From the NCBI RefSeq assembly GCF_023718305.1, contig NZ_QEYO01000004.1:62001-126000 (forward strand): a stretch of DNA of 64,000 nucleotides, given 5' to 3'. Numbering within the stretch: position 1 is the stretch's first letter; each line of letters starts with the position of its first letter. Shown here piece after piece: positions 46,094-55,556 of this stretch. Source of the DNA: Gramella sp. AN32 (GTDB lineage: Bacteria > Bacteroidota > Bacteroidia > Flavobacteriales > Flavobacteriaceae). The notes under the pieces were generated by a model. The model did no database searches. It worked only from the letters and a program-made list of their open reading frames with translations, and was not told the origin of the DNA. Position numbers and translations under genes: made by a program.

Positions 46094-46735
46094 ATGAAAA
46101 AATTAGTACTAATATTTTTAGCAACTTTTTCACTGAATATGCCGGCTCAGAATTCCCAAAAAGCCAAGCAATTGCTGAATGAGGTATCTTCCAAAGTGAA
46201 GACCTACGATAATATGATGATAGAGTTTAAATATTCCCTGGAAAATGTAGCGGAAGCTGTAAGTCAGGAAACTCGTGGGGATGTTACTATTCAGGGAAAC
46301 AAATATGTGCTGAACCTTATGGGTACCACGCAAATGTTTGATGGTAAAAAGATCTACACTATAATTCCTGAAGACGAAGAGATCAATATTTCTAATTATG
46401 TGGAAGAAGATGCAAACAGCATCACCCCTTCAAAAATGTTCAGTTTCTATGAAGAAGGTTATAACTATGTAATGGATATTACGCAAAATGTAAAGGGTCG
46501 TGAAATCCAATACGTGAAATTGACCCCGATTGATAGCAACGCTGAGATTAAAAATATTCTTCTGGGAATCGATAAACAAACCAAGCATATTTATAACCTC
46601 ATCCAGACTCAGGATAATGGTACAAAAATTACCATTACCGTAAAAAGTTTTAAAACCGATCAACCTCTTGCGAAAAACATGTTTACCTTTAACGAAGATC
46701 GTTACAGCGACTATTACATCAATAGATTAGATTAA
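46094..46735 (+). CDS. LolA-like outer membrane lipoprotein carrier
   Basis: 213 residues with a signal peptide ending near MPAQ. LolA/LolB-type fold: QETRGDVTIQGNKYVLNLMG, QMFDGKKIYTIIPEDEEINI and a C-terminal beta sheet. Presumed periplasmic carrier of lipoproteins to the outer membrane. It follows ftsK by 9 bp and precedes the LptF/G-like permease by 1 bp. Confidence 0.85.
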   Translation: MKKLVLIFLATFSLNMPAQNSQKAKQLLNEVSSKVKTYDNMMIEFKYSLENVAEAVSQETRGDVTIQGNKYVLNLMGTTQMFDGKKIYTIIPEDEEINISNYVEEDANSITPSKMFSFYEEGYNYVMDITQNVKGREIQYVKLTPIDSNAEIKNILLGIDKQTKHIYNLIQTQDNGTKITITVKSFKTDQPLAKNMFTFNEDRYSDYYINRLD

Positions 46736-46736
46736 C

Positions 46737-48185
46737 TTGAAAATACTTGACCGGTACATACTAACCAGTTTTTTAAAAACATTTTTTTCGGTCTTTATCA
46801 TCCTCATGTTCATCTTTGTGCTCCAAACCATTTGGTTGTATATAGGTGAACTTGCCGGTAAAGATCTGGATGCCGAAGTAATTTTTAAATTTTTGCTTTA
46901 CTTCTCCCCCAAGTTAGTTCCTCTGGTTTTACCACTCACTATCCTGCTTACCTCTATCATGGTTTTCGGCTCCTTGGCTGAAAATTATGAATTTGCGGCC
47001 ATGAAGTCCTCTGGGATTTCATTGCAACGTGCCATGGGCGGGCTCACTATTTTTATTGTATTTGTAAGCCTTGTAGCCTTTTTCTTTGCCAATAATGTGA
47101 TTCCCGCAGCGGAATTTAAATCTATAAACCTTCGGAAGAATATAGCCCAGTTGAAACCCGCTATGGCCATCACTGAAGGGACCTTTAATGATATTGGTGA
47201 ATTCAACATAAAAGTTGATAAAAAATCTGGTGAAAATGATCAATACCTTGATAATGTAATTATTCATCAGAAGACAGCAAATGGTGGAAATACTACGGTA
47301 ATTAAAGCCGAAGAAGGTGAACTGGTGGGAAGCACAGATTCTGAAGTGCTTTCTTTAATCCTAAAAAAAGGTAATTATTACGATGAAATCCAGCCGAGTG
47401 ATTATCGGAAAAGAAAAAGAAAACCTTTTACCAAAAGTTATTTTGATGAATATGTGATCAATATAGACCTTTCAGAATTTAATAATGTAGATCTCGAGGA
47501 AGAGTCATATAGTTCCGCACACGGGATGCTTCGAATTGGCGAGTTAAGCAAAAGCATCGATTCATTTTCCAGGAATTATAATACCCAAATGCATATTTTT
47601 AAAGATAACATGGTAGCTCGTTCCGGAATTCCTGCGCTTACTTTGGATTCAAACCCAAGAGATACGGTTATGGAAAAACAGGAAAGTATCATCGATTATT
47701 TTAATGCGAGCGATGCCGCCCAGATCGCAAGCAGGGCCATGGGCTCTGTGAACACCGTTAAAGCGCAGCTGGATATGAAAACCCAGGAATTTAGGTTAAA
47801 TATTAAGCAGATCAATAAATTTGAAATTGCCTTACACGAAAAGTATGTTTTATCTATTGCCTGTATTGTGCTGTTTTTTGTGGGAGCCCCCCTGGGGGCA
47901 ATTATTAGAAAAGGTGGTTTGGGTCTTCCCATTGTTGTTGCTATCTTAATATTCCTTACCTATCATTTCATTGGGATCTTCGCCAAAAACTCTGCGGAAG
48001 ACGGTAGTATAAGCCCGTTTATCGCCACCTGGATTTCCACCTGGATCATGTTACCTTTAGGAGTCTTTTTAACCTACAGGGCCACTACAGACCAGGGGTT
48101 ATTTATATTCGACAGTATTCTCGATCCCATTAGGAACCTATTTAAAAAAGGAGCCGGGAAGCTCCGTAAAAGTGGTTCAGAATAA
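46737..48185 (+). CDS. LptF/LptG family permease
   Basis: 482 residues from a TTG start. Two groups of three transmembrane helices flank a large periplasmic beta-jellyroll (residues ~110-380), the layout of YjgP/YjgQ proteins. Motifs: LTSFLKTFFSVFIILMF at the start and VLPLTILLTSIMVFGSLAEN. With LptB2 it extracts lipopolysaccharide from the inner membrane. Whether it is LptF or LptG cannot be decided here. It is the last clear member of the ftsK operon. Confidence 0.9.
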   Translation: MKILDRYILTSFLKTFFSVFIILMFIFVLQTIWLYIGELAGKDLDAEVIFKFLLYFSPKLVPLVLPLTILLTSIMVFGSLAENYEFAAMKSSGISLQRAMGGLTIFIVFVSLVAFFFANNVIPAAEFKSINLRKNIAQLKPAMAITEGTFNDIGEFNIKVDKKSGENDQYLDNVIIHQKTANGGNTTVIKAEEGELVGSTDSEVLSLILKKGNYYDEIQPSDYRKRKRKPFTKSYFDEYVINIDLSEFNNVDLEEESYSSAHGMLRIGELSKSIDSFSRNYNTQMHIFKDNMVARSGIPALTLDSNPRDTVMEKQESIIDYFNASDAAQIASRAMGSVNTVKAQLDMKTQEFRLNIKQINKFEIALHEKYVLSIACIVLFFVGAPLGAIIRKGGLGLPIVVAILIFLTYHFIGIFAKNSAEDGSISPFIATWISTWIMLPLGVFLTYRATTDQGLFIFDSILDPIRNLFKKGAGKLRKSGSE

Positions 48186-48186
48186 A

Positions 48187-48194
48187 TACCTTTG
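48187..48194 (+). promoter_or_regulatory. Possible -7 element of ribB
   Basis: TACCTTTG in the 26-bp gap before ribB. No convincing -33 match. Confidence 0.35.
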
Positions 48195-48211
48195 CAGCCC
48201 AAACTAATAGT

Positions 48212-49360
48212 ATGGCTCAGGTAAAAGAAAGCGATCCAATATTTCAGTTAAATACCATTCAGGAAGCAATAGATGATATTCGTGCCGGGAAGGTAATAAT
48301 TGTTGTAGATGATTTTGATCGTGAAAATGAAGGCGATTTTTTAGCAGCTGCGGAAAAAGTTACCCCGGAAATGATCAATTTTATGGCCACTCACGGCCGC
48401 GGACTCATTTGCGCACCTTTAACCGAGGCTCGTTGCAAAGAGTTGAAACTTGAGATGATGGTAGGTAATAATACCGATCCTATGGAGACCGCATTCACTA
48501 TTTCTGTCGATCTTCGGGGTAATGGGGTCACTACAGGAATTTCAGCGAGTGACAGGGCAAAAACCGTAAAATCTTTAATAGATCCTTCTACCAAACCACA
48601 TGATCTTTATCGTCCCGGACATATCTTTCCGCTGAAAGCGAAAGAAGGCGGAGTTTTAAGGAGAACCGGACATACGGAAGCTGCTATCGATTTCGCAAGA
48701 CTTGCCGGTTACGAACCTGCAGGTGTAATTGTAGAGATCATGAATGAAGATGGAACAATGGCCAGGCTACCTCAGCTTATGAAGGTTGCTAAAAAGTTTG
48801 ACCTCAAGATCGTTTCTATTGAAGATCTGGTGGCATATAGAATGCAACATGATTCTTTAATCCAGAAAAAAGAAGATTTCGAACTTGAAACAAGGTTTGG
48901 AAGGTTTAGGTTGAGGGCTTACGAGCAAACAACCAATAAACAGGTGCATATAGCCTTAACCAAAGGCTCCTGGAAAAAGGATGAAGAGGTTTTGGTACGT
49001 GTAAATTCCACGTTGGTCAATAATGATATTTTAGGCACGCTAACCAATAATCCAGACGGCAAGCTGAATAATATGTTTAAAACAGTGAGTGATGAAGGTC
49101 GCGGCGCGATTGTATTTATAAATCCTGCAAACCAGTCTTTAAATCTTATTAACCGTTTAAGCGAATTGAAAATAAGTCAGAAAAAAGGAGAGGTTAAAGC
49201 ACCGCCCATCAATATGGATCATAAAGACTTTGGTATTGGTGCACAAATTTTACATGACCTGGAAATTCATAAAATTAGGTTGCTCTCCAACAGCCAGCAA
49301 ACGAAACGTGTGGGAATGATTGGCTACGGACTGGAAATCACGGAATACGTAAATTATTAA
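48212..49360 (+). CDS. ribB: 3,4-dihydroxy-2-butanone-4-phosphate synthase with degenerate GTP cyclohydrolase II domain
   Basis: 382 residues. Residues ~10-210 are a full RibB domain ([42 protein letters not shown]), which makes a four-carbon riboflavin precursor from ribulose-5-phosphate. Residues ~220-382 have the fold of GTP cyclohydrolase II ([30 protein letters not shown]). However, the zinc site, normally three cysteines in an ECxxGDxxxSxRCxC-like stretch, reads [18 protein letters not shown] here with none of them. The second domain is therefore probably inactive and a separate RibA is expected elsewhere. Confidence 0.9.
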   Translation: MAQVKESDPIFQLNTIQEAIDDIRAGKVIIVVDDFDRENEGDFLAAAEKVTPEMINFMATHGRGLICAPLTEARCKELKLEMMVGNNTDPMETAFTISVDLRGNGVTTGISASDRAKTVKSLIDPSTKPHDLYRPGHIFPLKAKEGGVLRRTGHTEAAIDFARLAGYEPAGVIVEIMNEDGTMARLPQLMKVAKKFDLKIVSIEDLVAYRMQHDSLIQKKEDFELETRFGRFRLRAYEQTTNKQVHIALTKGSWKKDEEVLVRVNSTLVNNDILGTLTNNPDGKLNNMFKTVSDEGRGAIVFINPANQSLNLINRLSELKISQKKGEVKAPPINMDHKDFGIGAQILHDLEIHKIRLLSNSQQTKRVGMIGYGLEITEYVNY

Positions 49361-49989
49361 TCGATTTGGATAATCACCTCTTCCAAAGGTCTGCGCACTT
49401 TTTTAAATTCTGAAAATATATCATCTCCTGCCCGGTAACCTACTGGTAACACTAACACTGGCTTGAGATTTTTCGCTTGTAAATTTAATTCTGCCTCATA
49501 TTTTTCAGGTTCAAAACCTTCCATGGGACAGGAGTCAATTTCTTCAGTAGCACAAACCGTAAGCAGGGTTCCCAGGGCAAGATATGCCTGATTTATGGCC
49601 CAGGCTTCAATTTCAATCTTAGCCTTTGTTCTAAAATCCTCTACTAAATATTCCTGAAATGGTTTTATAATCTCTTCTGGTGTTTCGCGGATATGTTTTA
49701 CCCTTTCAAAATAATTCCGAATAAAAATTTCATCCACATCCTTTTCAATACAAATAATCAATAAATGGGAGGCGCTGTCTACCTGTTGCTGATCCATACT
49801 ATGTTTCCGCAATTTCGCCTGAAGTTCTTTATTGGAAATCACAAGCATTTTAAGAGGCTGCAATCCATAAGAAGTTGCCGTTAAATTGAAAGATTCTTTC
49901 AGGATATTTAGCTTTTCATCAGACAGGATCTTTTCCCGGTCGAATTTTTTAGCGGCATAGCGCCAGTTCAGAGCTTTTAGATTATTCAT
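49357..49989 (-). CDS. Nitroreductase family NAD(P)H-dependent oxidoreductase
   Basis: 210 residues from ATG at 49989; an upstream TTG at 50010 lies inside a TACCTTTG promoter element and is rejected. FMN-binding nitroreductase fold: LNWRYAAKKFDREKIL at the start, LTATSYGLQPLKMLVIS, CPMEGFEP and a C-terminal LVLPVGYRAGDD. NfsB-like. Its 3' end overlaps the 3' end of ribB by four bases (convergent). Confidence 0.9.
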   Translation of the reverse strand: MNNLKALNWRYAAKKFDREKILSDEKLNILKESFNLTATSYGLQPLKMLVISNKELQAKLRKHSMDQQQVDSASHLLIICIEKDVDEIFIRNYFERVKHIRETPEEIIKPFQEYLVEDFRTKAKIEIEAWAINQAYLALGTLLTVCATEEIDSCPMEGFEPEKYEAELNLQAKNLKPVLVLPVGYRAGDDIFSEFKKVRRPLEEVIIQID

Positions 49990-50007
49990 ACTGAAATTGG
50001 TATGTTG

Positions 50008-50015
50008 CAAAGGTA
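50008..50015 (-). promoter_or_regulatory. -7 element of the nitroreductase gene
   Basis: TACCTTTG on the minus strand, an exact TAnnTTTG match, 18 bp before the ATG at 49989. Confidence 0.45.
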
Positions 50016-50108
50016 GAGAATGTTCATGTTTCGCCCGTCTTTCCTGTATAAAATAATATTATAGGTCAATAAAAATAGTTATATTCGATTTGAAATTCGT
50101 CAATCTTA

Positions 50109-50741
50109 ATGAAGCGGCTTAAAAAATTTCTTTTTGCTTCTATTCTGGGATTAATCCTCTTAGTGGTTCTGGTACTCTACATTGAATCGGTTTTTAAAAC
50201 CGAAACCAAACCTTACATCTATAGCGAAATAAGCGAACTTCCCAATACCGAAACTGTGATCATACTTGGCGCGAGTGTCCATTCAGACGGGAAACTTTCC
50301 CCCATTCTTAAAGACCGTATGGACACTGCAATAAAACTTTTCAAAAACAATAAGGTGAAAAGGTTTCTGGTTACCGGTGATCATAGAACTGATAATTATA
50401 ATGAAGTGGCGGCCATGGTTAATTACCTTGAAGAAAACGGTATTGAGAAGTCCAAAATAAAAAAAGATCACGCCGGGTTAGACACCTATGATTCCATGTA
50501 TCGAGCGGGAAGGGTATTTAATATTAAAGATGCGGTAGTGGTAACCCAGGAATTCCATTTACCCAGGGCTGTATTCATAGCCCGAAAATTAGATATGGAT
50601 TATAAAGGCTTTGTAGCTAAGGGGAGCAAATATACCACGGAAAACAAGCTAAGGCACCGGGAAAAACTTGCCAATGTAAAAGCTTTGTGGGAAGTTTGGA
50701 TGAATCGTAAACCCAGCTCCATGCAGGCAAGAAGGCAATAA
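50109..50741 (+). CDS. SanA/YdcF-type DUF218 envelope protein
   Basis: 210 residues with one N-terminal transmembrane helix. The DUF218 core includes VIILGASVHSDGKLSPILKD, VTGDHRTDNYNEV, DHAGLDTYDSMYRA and VVVTQEFHLPRAVFIAR, matching SanA, a protein linked to vancomycin exclusion and envelope barrier function in enterobacteria. The catalytic activity of the family is not settled. Confidence 0.85.
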   Translation: MKRLKKFLFASILGLILLVVLVLYIESVFKTETKPYIYSEISELPNTETVIILGASVHSDGKLSPILKDRMDTAIKLFKNNKVKRFLVTGDHRTDNYNEVAAMVNYLEENGIEKSKIKKDHAGLDTYDSMYRAGRVFNIKDAVVVTQEFHLPRAVFIARKLDMDYKGFVAKGSKYTTENKLRHREKLANVKALWEVWMNRKPSSMQARRQ

Positions 50742-50805
50742 TTTTTTCTGAAATATTGAATTCTTTGTTTATCTTAGAATAGACTAACACCAAAAATTTA
50801 AAGTT

Positions 50806-51165
50806 ATGATGCAGTGGATTATCCATATTCTTGTTGATGCAGTTGTCCTTCTTGTAGCTGCTAAATTCATGAGTAGCGTAGAATTGAAAGGGTTTAAAAC
50901 AGCCATTATTGTTGCCCTTATTATTGGAGTTTTAAGCTTTCTATTAAGCTGGCTTTTAACCGCGATTCTAAATATTGCTACCCTGGGAATTTTCTATTTT
51001 TTAGGCGTGGGGTTCATTACCAGGACCATAGCTTATGCAATCGTTATTGAGATTGCAGATAAAATGAGTAAGGATTTTAAAACTCACGGTTTCTGGCCTT
51101 CAGTAGTTTTGGCAATTATCATTGCGATCGTGGGAGGAATTGTAGATGCAATTATTTTTACATAA
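50806..51165 (+). CDS. Four-helix membrane protein, phage holin family IV type
   Basis: 119 residues with four transmembrane segments. It matches the small 'Mycobacterial four-TMS holin' (superfamily IV) group found in many non-phage bacterial loci: HILVDAVVLLVAAKFM, LNIATLGIFYFLGVGF and a final IIAIVGGIVDAIIF. No phage genes are nearby, so a chromosomal membrane role is likely; the function is unknown. Confidence 0.75.
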   Translation: MMQWIIHILVDAVVLLVAAKFMSSVELKGFKTAIIVALIIGVLSFLLSWLLTAILNIATLGIFYFLGVGFITRTIAYAIVIEIADKMSKDFKTHGFWPSVVLAIIIAIVGGIVDAIIFT

Positions 51166-51197
51166 TTATAAAAAATTCAAAAATTTGGTCATTATTT

Positions 51198-51228
51198 AAG
51201 GTTAAGGATTCCCTTAACCTTTATTTTT
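51198..51228 (+). terminator. Rho-independent terminator
   Basis: A perfect 10-bp stem (aaggttaagg/ccttaacctt) with an ATTC loop, followed by tatttttg. The T run also forms a possible TATTTTTG promoter element (51222-51229) for the next gene. Confidence 0.75.
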
Positions 51229-51247
51229 GCATCCTCAAATTATAATT

Positions 51248-52054
51248 ATGATCAAGTTACTGGTAACCGATATGGATGGAACATTGTTGAACGACCAACA
51301 TGAACTTCATCCGGATTTTTGGAAAATCGAGGAATATCTTACTTCAAAAGGAATTTTATTCGCTGTGGCCAGTGGAAGACAATTTTATAATCTGGAGAAG
51401 AAATTTGATCGTATTAAAGACCGAACCATGTTTTTTGCCGAAAATGGCACCTATGTCTATTATAAAGGCAAGGAACTTTATGTTAATCCTCTGGATAAAG
51501 AAGACGCTATCCGGTTTTTGGAAATGGGCAGAAAACTGGAAGATACCTTTTTAGTGCTCTGCGGAAAAAATTCCGCTTATATCGAAACTAAGGATCAGCG
51601 TTTTGTTGCCGAGATCAAACAATTCTACGAGCGATTGGAAGTAGTTGAAGATCTTACGAAAGTTGAGGACACCTATCTTAAAGTAACCCTTTGTAATTTT
51701 AATGGGGTTGAAGATCATACCTTTCCTCATTTTGTAAATTATACTGATAGGTTTAAGGTTGCCATAGCTGCAAAGATCTTTATAGATATTACCAGCCAAA
51801 CAGCAAACAAAGGAAATGCGATTGAGGGCGTTCAGAAAAAAATGAATATTTCTCCGGAAGAAACTATGGTTTTTGGTGATTATTTAAACGATCTGGAAAT
51901 GATGAAAGTGGCAAAATACAGTTATGCCATGAAAAATGCGCATTCTGAAATTTTGGAAGTGGCAAATTATATTACAGAATTCGATAACAACGAAAATGGT
52001 GTTTTACAAAGCCTTGAAGCAAATGGTCTGCTTAGCGGAAAGCTTAATCTATAG
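51248..52054 (+). CDS. HAD-superfamily (Cof-type) phosphatase
   Basis: 268 residues from the ATG at 51248. HAD motif I LLVTDMDGTLL, motif II AVASGRQF, motif III lysine region (SQTANKGNAIEGVQKK) and motif IV VFGDYLNDLEM, with the C2B cap of the Cof family. Hydrolyses sugar phosphates or similar small phosphates. Its 3' end overlaps the convergent neighbour by 11 bp. Confidence 0.93.
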   Translation: MIKLLVTDMDGTLLNDQHELHPDFWKIEEYLTSKGILFAVASGRQFYNLEKKFDRIKDRTMFFAENGTYVYYKGKELYVNPLDKEDAIRFLEMGRKLEDTFLVLCGKNSAYIETKDQRFVAEIKQFYERLEVVEDLTKVEDTYLKVTLCNFNGVEDHTFPHFVNYTDRFKVAIAAKIFIDITSQTANKGNAIEGVQKKMNISPEETMVFGDYLNDLEMMKVAKYSYAMKNAHSEILEVANYITEFDNNENGVLQSLEANGLLSGKLNL

Positions 52055-52805
52055 AAATTATTTTTTTATCCACTCCTGAATTTCCAGTCTCAGGATCAAA
52101 CGCATACATTAAAAGCTCATAATTCCCTTTTTCTAAAGTTGATTTTGCGGAAAATCTGTTGGTTTCTCCGTTAGGTTTTAGAATCAGTTCCTGTTCGTTT
52201 TGTGTATCCAGATTAGTGATTTGTGCGTTTACTTCATATTGATCTGCATTCCACATGCCGCCGGAAGTGACAGGGCAACCACACATCATAATTACATTAG
52301 CTTCAAACGTAAATTCAGAAATTGTTGATGAAGTAACTGCTTCCGGAGAAATGATCTCCACAACAAATCCAGAGATGGGCAAAATAATCCCATCACCTAA
52401 AATATCTTTTCCCGGAATTAACCAGGTTTGAGTACTGGCTTTCGCGATTGAGTGTTTCTTATCCAACGGCCCATATGCTTCAATGGTAACTAACCTGGGT
52501 TCTGTCAGTTTTATACTGGCCAGAAATCCCGCGGTCCCTTCTGTAGAAATTTTTGCATTGCGCGCAATGGGCTTATTCATGATCAATTCGGTATCACCCG
52601 TACCGCCTTCAGTTAAACCCTGAGCTAAAATCTCACCGGAAAGAACATCTTTTATCACAATTCTCGCGCTTCCCATGGAAGTACCTATAAATTTGGCATC
52701 TTTTGCCTGTGCCCGCACCATGACCTTCGTTTCCTTAGCTGGAATTTGAGAAAATGTTAACCCGGAAAATAAAAATATCAGACCTAAGAATAGATTTTTA
52801 AGCAT
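52044..52805 (-). CDS. Secreted protein of unknown function with CGCP motif
   Basis: 253 residues with a signal peptide ending near LTFSQ. Beta-rich throughout, perhaps two Ig-like domains. The motif VIMMCGCPVTSGGMWNADQY near residue 175 has the only cysteines of the mature protein and could bind a metal or form a disulfide. I do not recognise a named family. Convergent to the HAD phosphatase with an 11-bp overlap; 38 bp downstream of the L,D-transpeptidase gene, so possibly co-transcribed. Confidence 0.7.
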   Translation of the reverse strand: MLKNLFLGLIFLFSGLTFSQIPAKETKVMVRAQAKDAKFIGTSMGSARIVIKDVLSGEILAQGLTEGGTGDTELIMNKPIARNAKISTEGTAGFLASIKLTEPRLVTIEAYGPLDKKHSIAKASTQTWLIPGKDILGDGIILPISGFVVEIISPEAVTSSTISEFTFEANVIMMCGCPVTSGGMWNADQYEVNAQITNLDTQNEQELILKPNGETNRFSAKSTLEKGNYELLMYAFDPETGNSGVDKKIISID

Positions 52806-52843
52806 GTTGAAGTTGGTGATTTAAAAATCAAATTTAAGGTTTT

Positions 52844-53761
52844 CTAGTTTGAGGCAAGAGCGGTTTCGTTATCATTGAAGTTTCGAGGGTCAGACTGATA
52901 TTTCAGCATATAATTTTCCAAGGTTGCGATTTCTTCAACAGATAAAATATTCACATTTTCGTTCTCATGCATGGTTAACCATGGTTTTTCTGAAGCATAA
53001 TCATATTCGCCAAAAACCATAAATGGAGTTCCATTCTTTTCAATTTTTCCACTTTCCAATTCCCACATGGTTGCCCAGTCAAAAATATATTTGGCATCAT
53101 CCATATATAATCTCACACAGCCATGGCTAGCGGGATATCCCGGTAGTTCATACTGGTGCACTCCCACTCCCTCATAATTCATGAAATTAAAATAATAGGG
53201 CAGGATCCAGGATTCATCTACAGAACTAATTTTTCTTACTGCTTTATAATTCCCATAATTTAAACCGTTCGGTGTTTTAGTAGATTTCTTGCCACTGCTA
53301 ATTGGGCCCCATTTAATAAGTTCACCATTTTCATATAGTCCAAATGCCTGGACTCTTTGAGAGATCAACACTGCTTTAGGCACACATTGAATAGTCGTTA
53401 CCGTTTCGGGCAGCGGACTGTAGGCTAAAAATTCTTCTGAAGCACATTCTGGTACTATAATACTTTTTTGTCTGGACAATCTTTTTTCTTCAATCCTATT
53501 GAGGGCAAGAATATTCTTTAATTGATCTTCTGAATAGACACCTTTTAAACTATCAACTTTTCCGGCAGTTGTAAGGGAATCAATCCCATAAGAGATTTCA
53601 GTCTTGTAAATTTTAGCCTCTTTTTTAACTATAGGGCTTTTCATGACTACAACTGGTTTTTCGAATACTGATTCAGAAAGTTGTGGGTTGGAATTACAAC
53701 TACTTAGAATTGCTATAGTAAAAAGCAGCACTGCCGACTTAATAAAATTGAGGGGTTTCAT
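52844..53761 (-). CDS. L,D-transpeptidase lipoprotein (YkuD domain)
   Basis: 305 residues with a lipobox (ILSSC) near residue 22. The YkuD domain spans ~120-260 with the active-site HGCVRL motif in PGYPASHGCVRLYMDDA. It would crosslink peptidoglycan stems in a 3-3 manner or attach proteins to the wall in the periplasm. The N-terminal ~100 residues are a family-specific spacer. Confidence 0.9.
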   Translation of the reverse strand: MKPLNFIKSAVLLFTIAILSSCNSNPQLSESVFEKPVVVMKSPIVKKEAKIYKTEISYGIDSLTTAGKVDSLKGVYSEDQLKNILALNRIEEKRLSRQKSIIVPECASEEFLAYSPLPETVTTIQCVPKAVLISQRVQAFGLYENGELIKWGPISSGKKSTKTPNGLNYGNYKAVRKISSVDESWILPYYFNFMNYEGVGVHQYELPGYPASHGCVRLYMDDAKYIFDWATMWELESGKIEKNGTPFMVFGEYDYASEKPWLTMHENENVNILSVEEIATLENYMLKYQSDPRNFNDNETALASN

Positions 53762-53789
53762 GTGTATTTGTATTTGTTCCCTATAAAAG

Positions 53790-53835
53790 TAGGAGCAAGA
53801 CTCCTAAAGCCTTGCCAAATAAGAGTTAAGGCTTT
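53790..53835. repeat. Two adjacent inverted repeats upstream of the transpeptidase gene
   Basis: taggag/ctccta (loop 5) and aaagcctt/aaggcttt (loop 14), back to back, 29-74 bp before the transpeptidase start. They could be operator or leader structure. No T run. Confidence 0.4.
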
Positions 53836-53966
53836 GTTGAAAAATTAATTTTTAACGCTAATTATGAAAATTCAAGAGTATGTTAGCTTAAAGTTTTCAA
53901 AAATTTTAAGTAAGTATTTAGAAAGTGCCGCCGATTTAATTCCTACTTTATTCTGAAATTAATAAT

Positions 53967-55049
53967 ATGAGCAACAGAAGGACATTCTTAAAACATTCTG
54001 GATTAATGGTGGCCGCTTCCCTCCTGCCTTTCTCCTCGTGCCTGGGAAATAATCGGAAAGAGAAACTGGGGGTCGCTTTGGTAGGCCTGGGCTATTATAG
54101 TACAGATTTATTGGCTCCAGCCTTACAACAAACTGAAAATTGTGAATTACGAGGCATTGTAACCGGGAGTCCCGAAAAAATTCCTGTCTGGCAAAAGAGA
54201 TATGGAATAAAAGATGCTAATGTCTATAATTATGAGAATATGGATCAAATTTCCAATAATCCGGACATTGATGTGATTTATATTGTCCTCCCCACCGGCC
54301 TTCATGCTGAATATGCTATCAAAGCTGCCCATACCGGAAAACACGTTTGGTGTGAAAAACCCATGGCCAGAACAGCTGAAGAATGCCAGGCTATTATAGA
54401 CGCTTGCAACAAGAATAAGGTGAAACTTTCCATTGGTTATAGAATGCAGCATGAAACTAATACCCAGTTAATTTCCAAATGGGCGAAATCAAAACCTTAT
54501 GGTGAAATTGAGCATGTTATTTCGGAAGCCGGGTATAATGGGGGAACTATTAATCCCTGGAAACTTGAAAAAGAAATGGGTGGCGGCGCGATTTATGACA
54601 TGGGCGTTTACGCCATTAATGCGGCCAGGTATAGTACGGGCATGGAACCCATTGCAGTAACTGCGAATCGATCTACCAACAGGCCGGAAATTTTTACTGA
54701 AGTTGATGAAACCACATCTTTCATACTTGAATTTCCAGAAGGAGTACGAGTTGACGGTAAAACAAGTTTCGGCGAAAACCTGAATAATTTGCAAGTCACC
54801 TGTAAAGAAGGCTCCTATTACCTAAGGCCTATGCAGGCCTATTCCGGGGTTTCCGGAAGGACAAGCGATGGAAAAATTTTGGAACCTATGCGAAGAAATC
54901 AGCAGGCCAAACAAATGGATGATGATGCTTTGGCCATTTTAAATAATAGTAAGGTGCTCGTCCCCGGGATGGAAGGCCTTAAAGATATTGGCATTGTTGA
55001 AAAAATAAATGAATCGGCCTTGGCTGATGGAAAGAGAATCACGTTTTAA
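53967..55049 (+). CDS. Gfo/Idh/MocA-family oxidoreductase, Tat-exported lipoprotein-like
   Basis: 360 residues. The N-terminus MSNRRTFLKHSGLMVAASLL carries the twin-arginine motif, and PFSSC soon after looks like a lipobox. The NAD(P) Rossmann fold is in GVALVGLGYYSTDLLAPAL, and WCEKPMARTAEEC is the family's conserved lysine motif. Similar to glucose-fructose oxidoreductase, which is exported with its cofactor bound. Substrate is probably a sugar or polyol; not certain. Confidence 0.87.
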   Translation: MSNRRTFLKHSGLMVAASLLPFSSCLGNNRKEKLGVALVGLGYYSTDLLAPALQQTENCELRGIVTGSPEKIPVWQKRYGIKDANVYNYENMDQISNNPDIDVIYIVLPTGLHAEYAIKAAHTGKHVWCEKPMARTAEECQAIIDACNKNKVKLSIGYRMQHETNTQLISKWAKSKPYGEIEHVISEAGYNGGTINPWKLEKEMGGGAIYDMGVYAINAARYSTGMEPIAVTANRSTNRPEIFTEVDETTSFILEFPEGVRVDGKTSFGENLNNLQVTCKEGSYYLRPMQAYSGVSGRTSDGKILEPMRRNQQAKQMDDDALAILNNSKVLVPGMEGLKDIGIVEKINESALADGKRITF

Positions 55050-55058
55050 ATAAAAAAA

Positions 55059-55550
55059 ATGAAAAATTTAAATGACTTACTCGCAAGCGAGATCAAAGAT
55101 ATCTATGCTGCGGAAAAGCTACTTTTGGAAGCTATTCCTACAATCCAGGAAGCTGCCACGCATAAAAAACTTAAAAAACAACTTGCCAATCTTTTAAATA
55201 AAACTGAAAAACAATATTCCAGAATTCAGAAAATATGTACTACCCTTGAGATTAACCCGGGTAGTACTAAGTGCAAGCCCATAGAAGAAATGTTGAACGA
55301 ATGTAATGCGGTACTTGATTCAAATTCTTCTGAAGAAATTCGTGATACTTTAATCGTTTCTTACGCTAGAAAAATAGAGCATTACTTAATTTCAGTTTAT
55401 GAAACCTCGTATAGATATGCAAAAGAGCTTAAGCTGAAAAAAATCAAGAAAAAGTTAAAGAAGAGCCGAGATGAAAAAATACTATCAGAACAAAAATTCC
55501 TGAAAATTTTCAAAAAAAAGCTATTAGCTAAAGCAAACACTTCCAAATAG
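55059..55550 (+). CDS. DUF892 (YciE/YciF-type) protein
   Basis: 163 residues. Ferritin-like four-helix bundle: LNDLLASEIKDIYAAEKLLL at the start and a second helix pair containing YARKIEHYLISVYETSYRYA with the Glu/His metal ligands. The C-terminus is unusually lysine-rich (KLKKIKKKLKKSRDEK). The family is linked to stress response; the reaction is not known. 9 bp after the oxidoreductase and 6 bp before the isoaspartyl peptidase, so in one operon. Confidence 0.8.
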   Translation: MKNLNDLLASEIKDIYAAEKLLLEAIPTIQEAATHKKLKKQLANLLNKTEKQYSRIQKICTTLEINPGSTKCKPIEEMLNECNAVLDSNSSEEIRDTLIVSYARKIEHYLISVYETSYRYAKELKLKKIKKKLKKSRDEKILSEQKFLKIFKKKLLAKANTSK

Positions 55551-55556
55551 TAAGAT

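Noticed and set aside
48890..49360. Frameshift explaining the missing cysteines in the GTP cyclohydrolase II domain
   Set aside because: The frame is continuous and motifs before and after the zinc site are intact in the same frame, so substitution is the simpler reading.
50806..51165. Prophage holin as a sign of a phage
   Set aside because: No lysin, portal, capsid or integrase nearby; this holin-like family is common in bacterial chromosomes.
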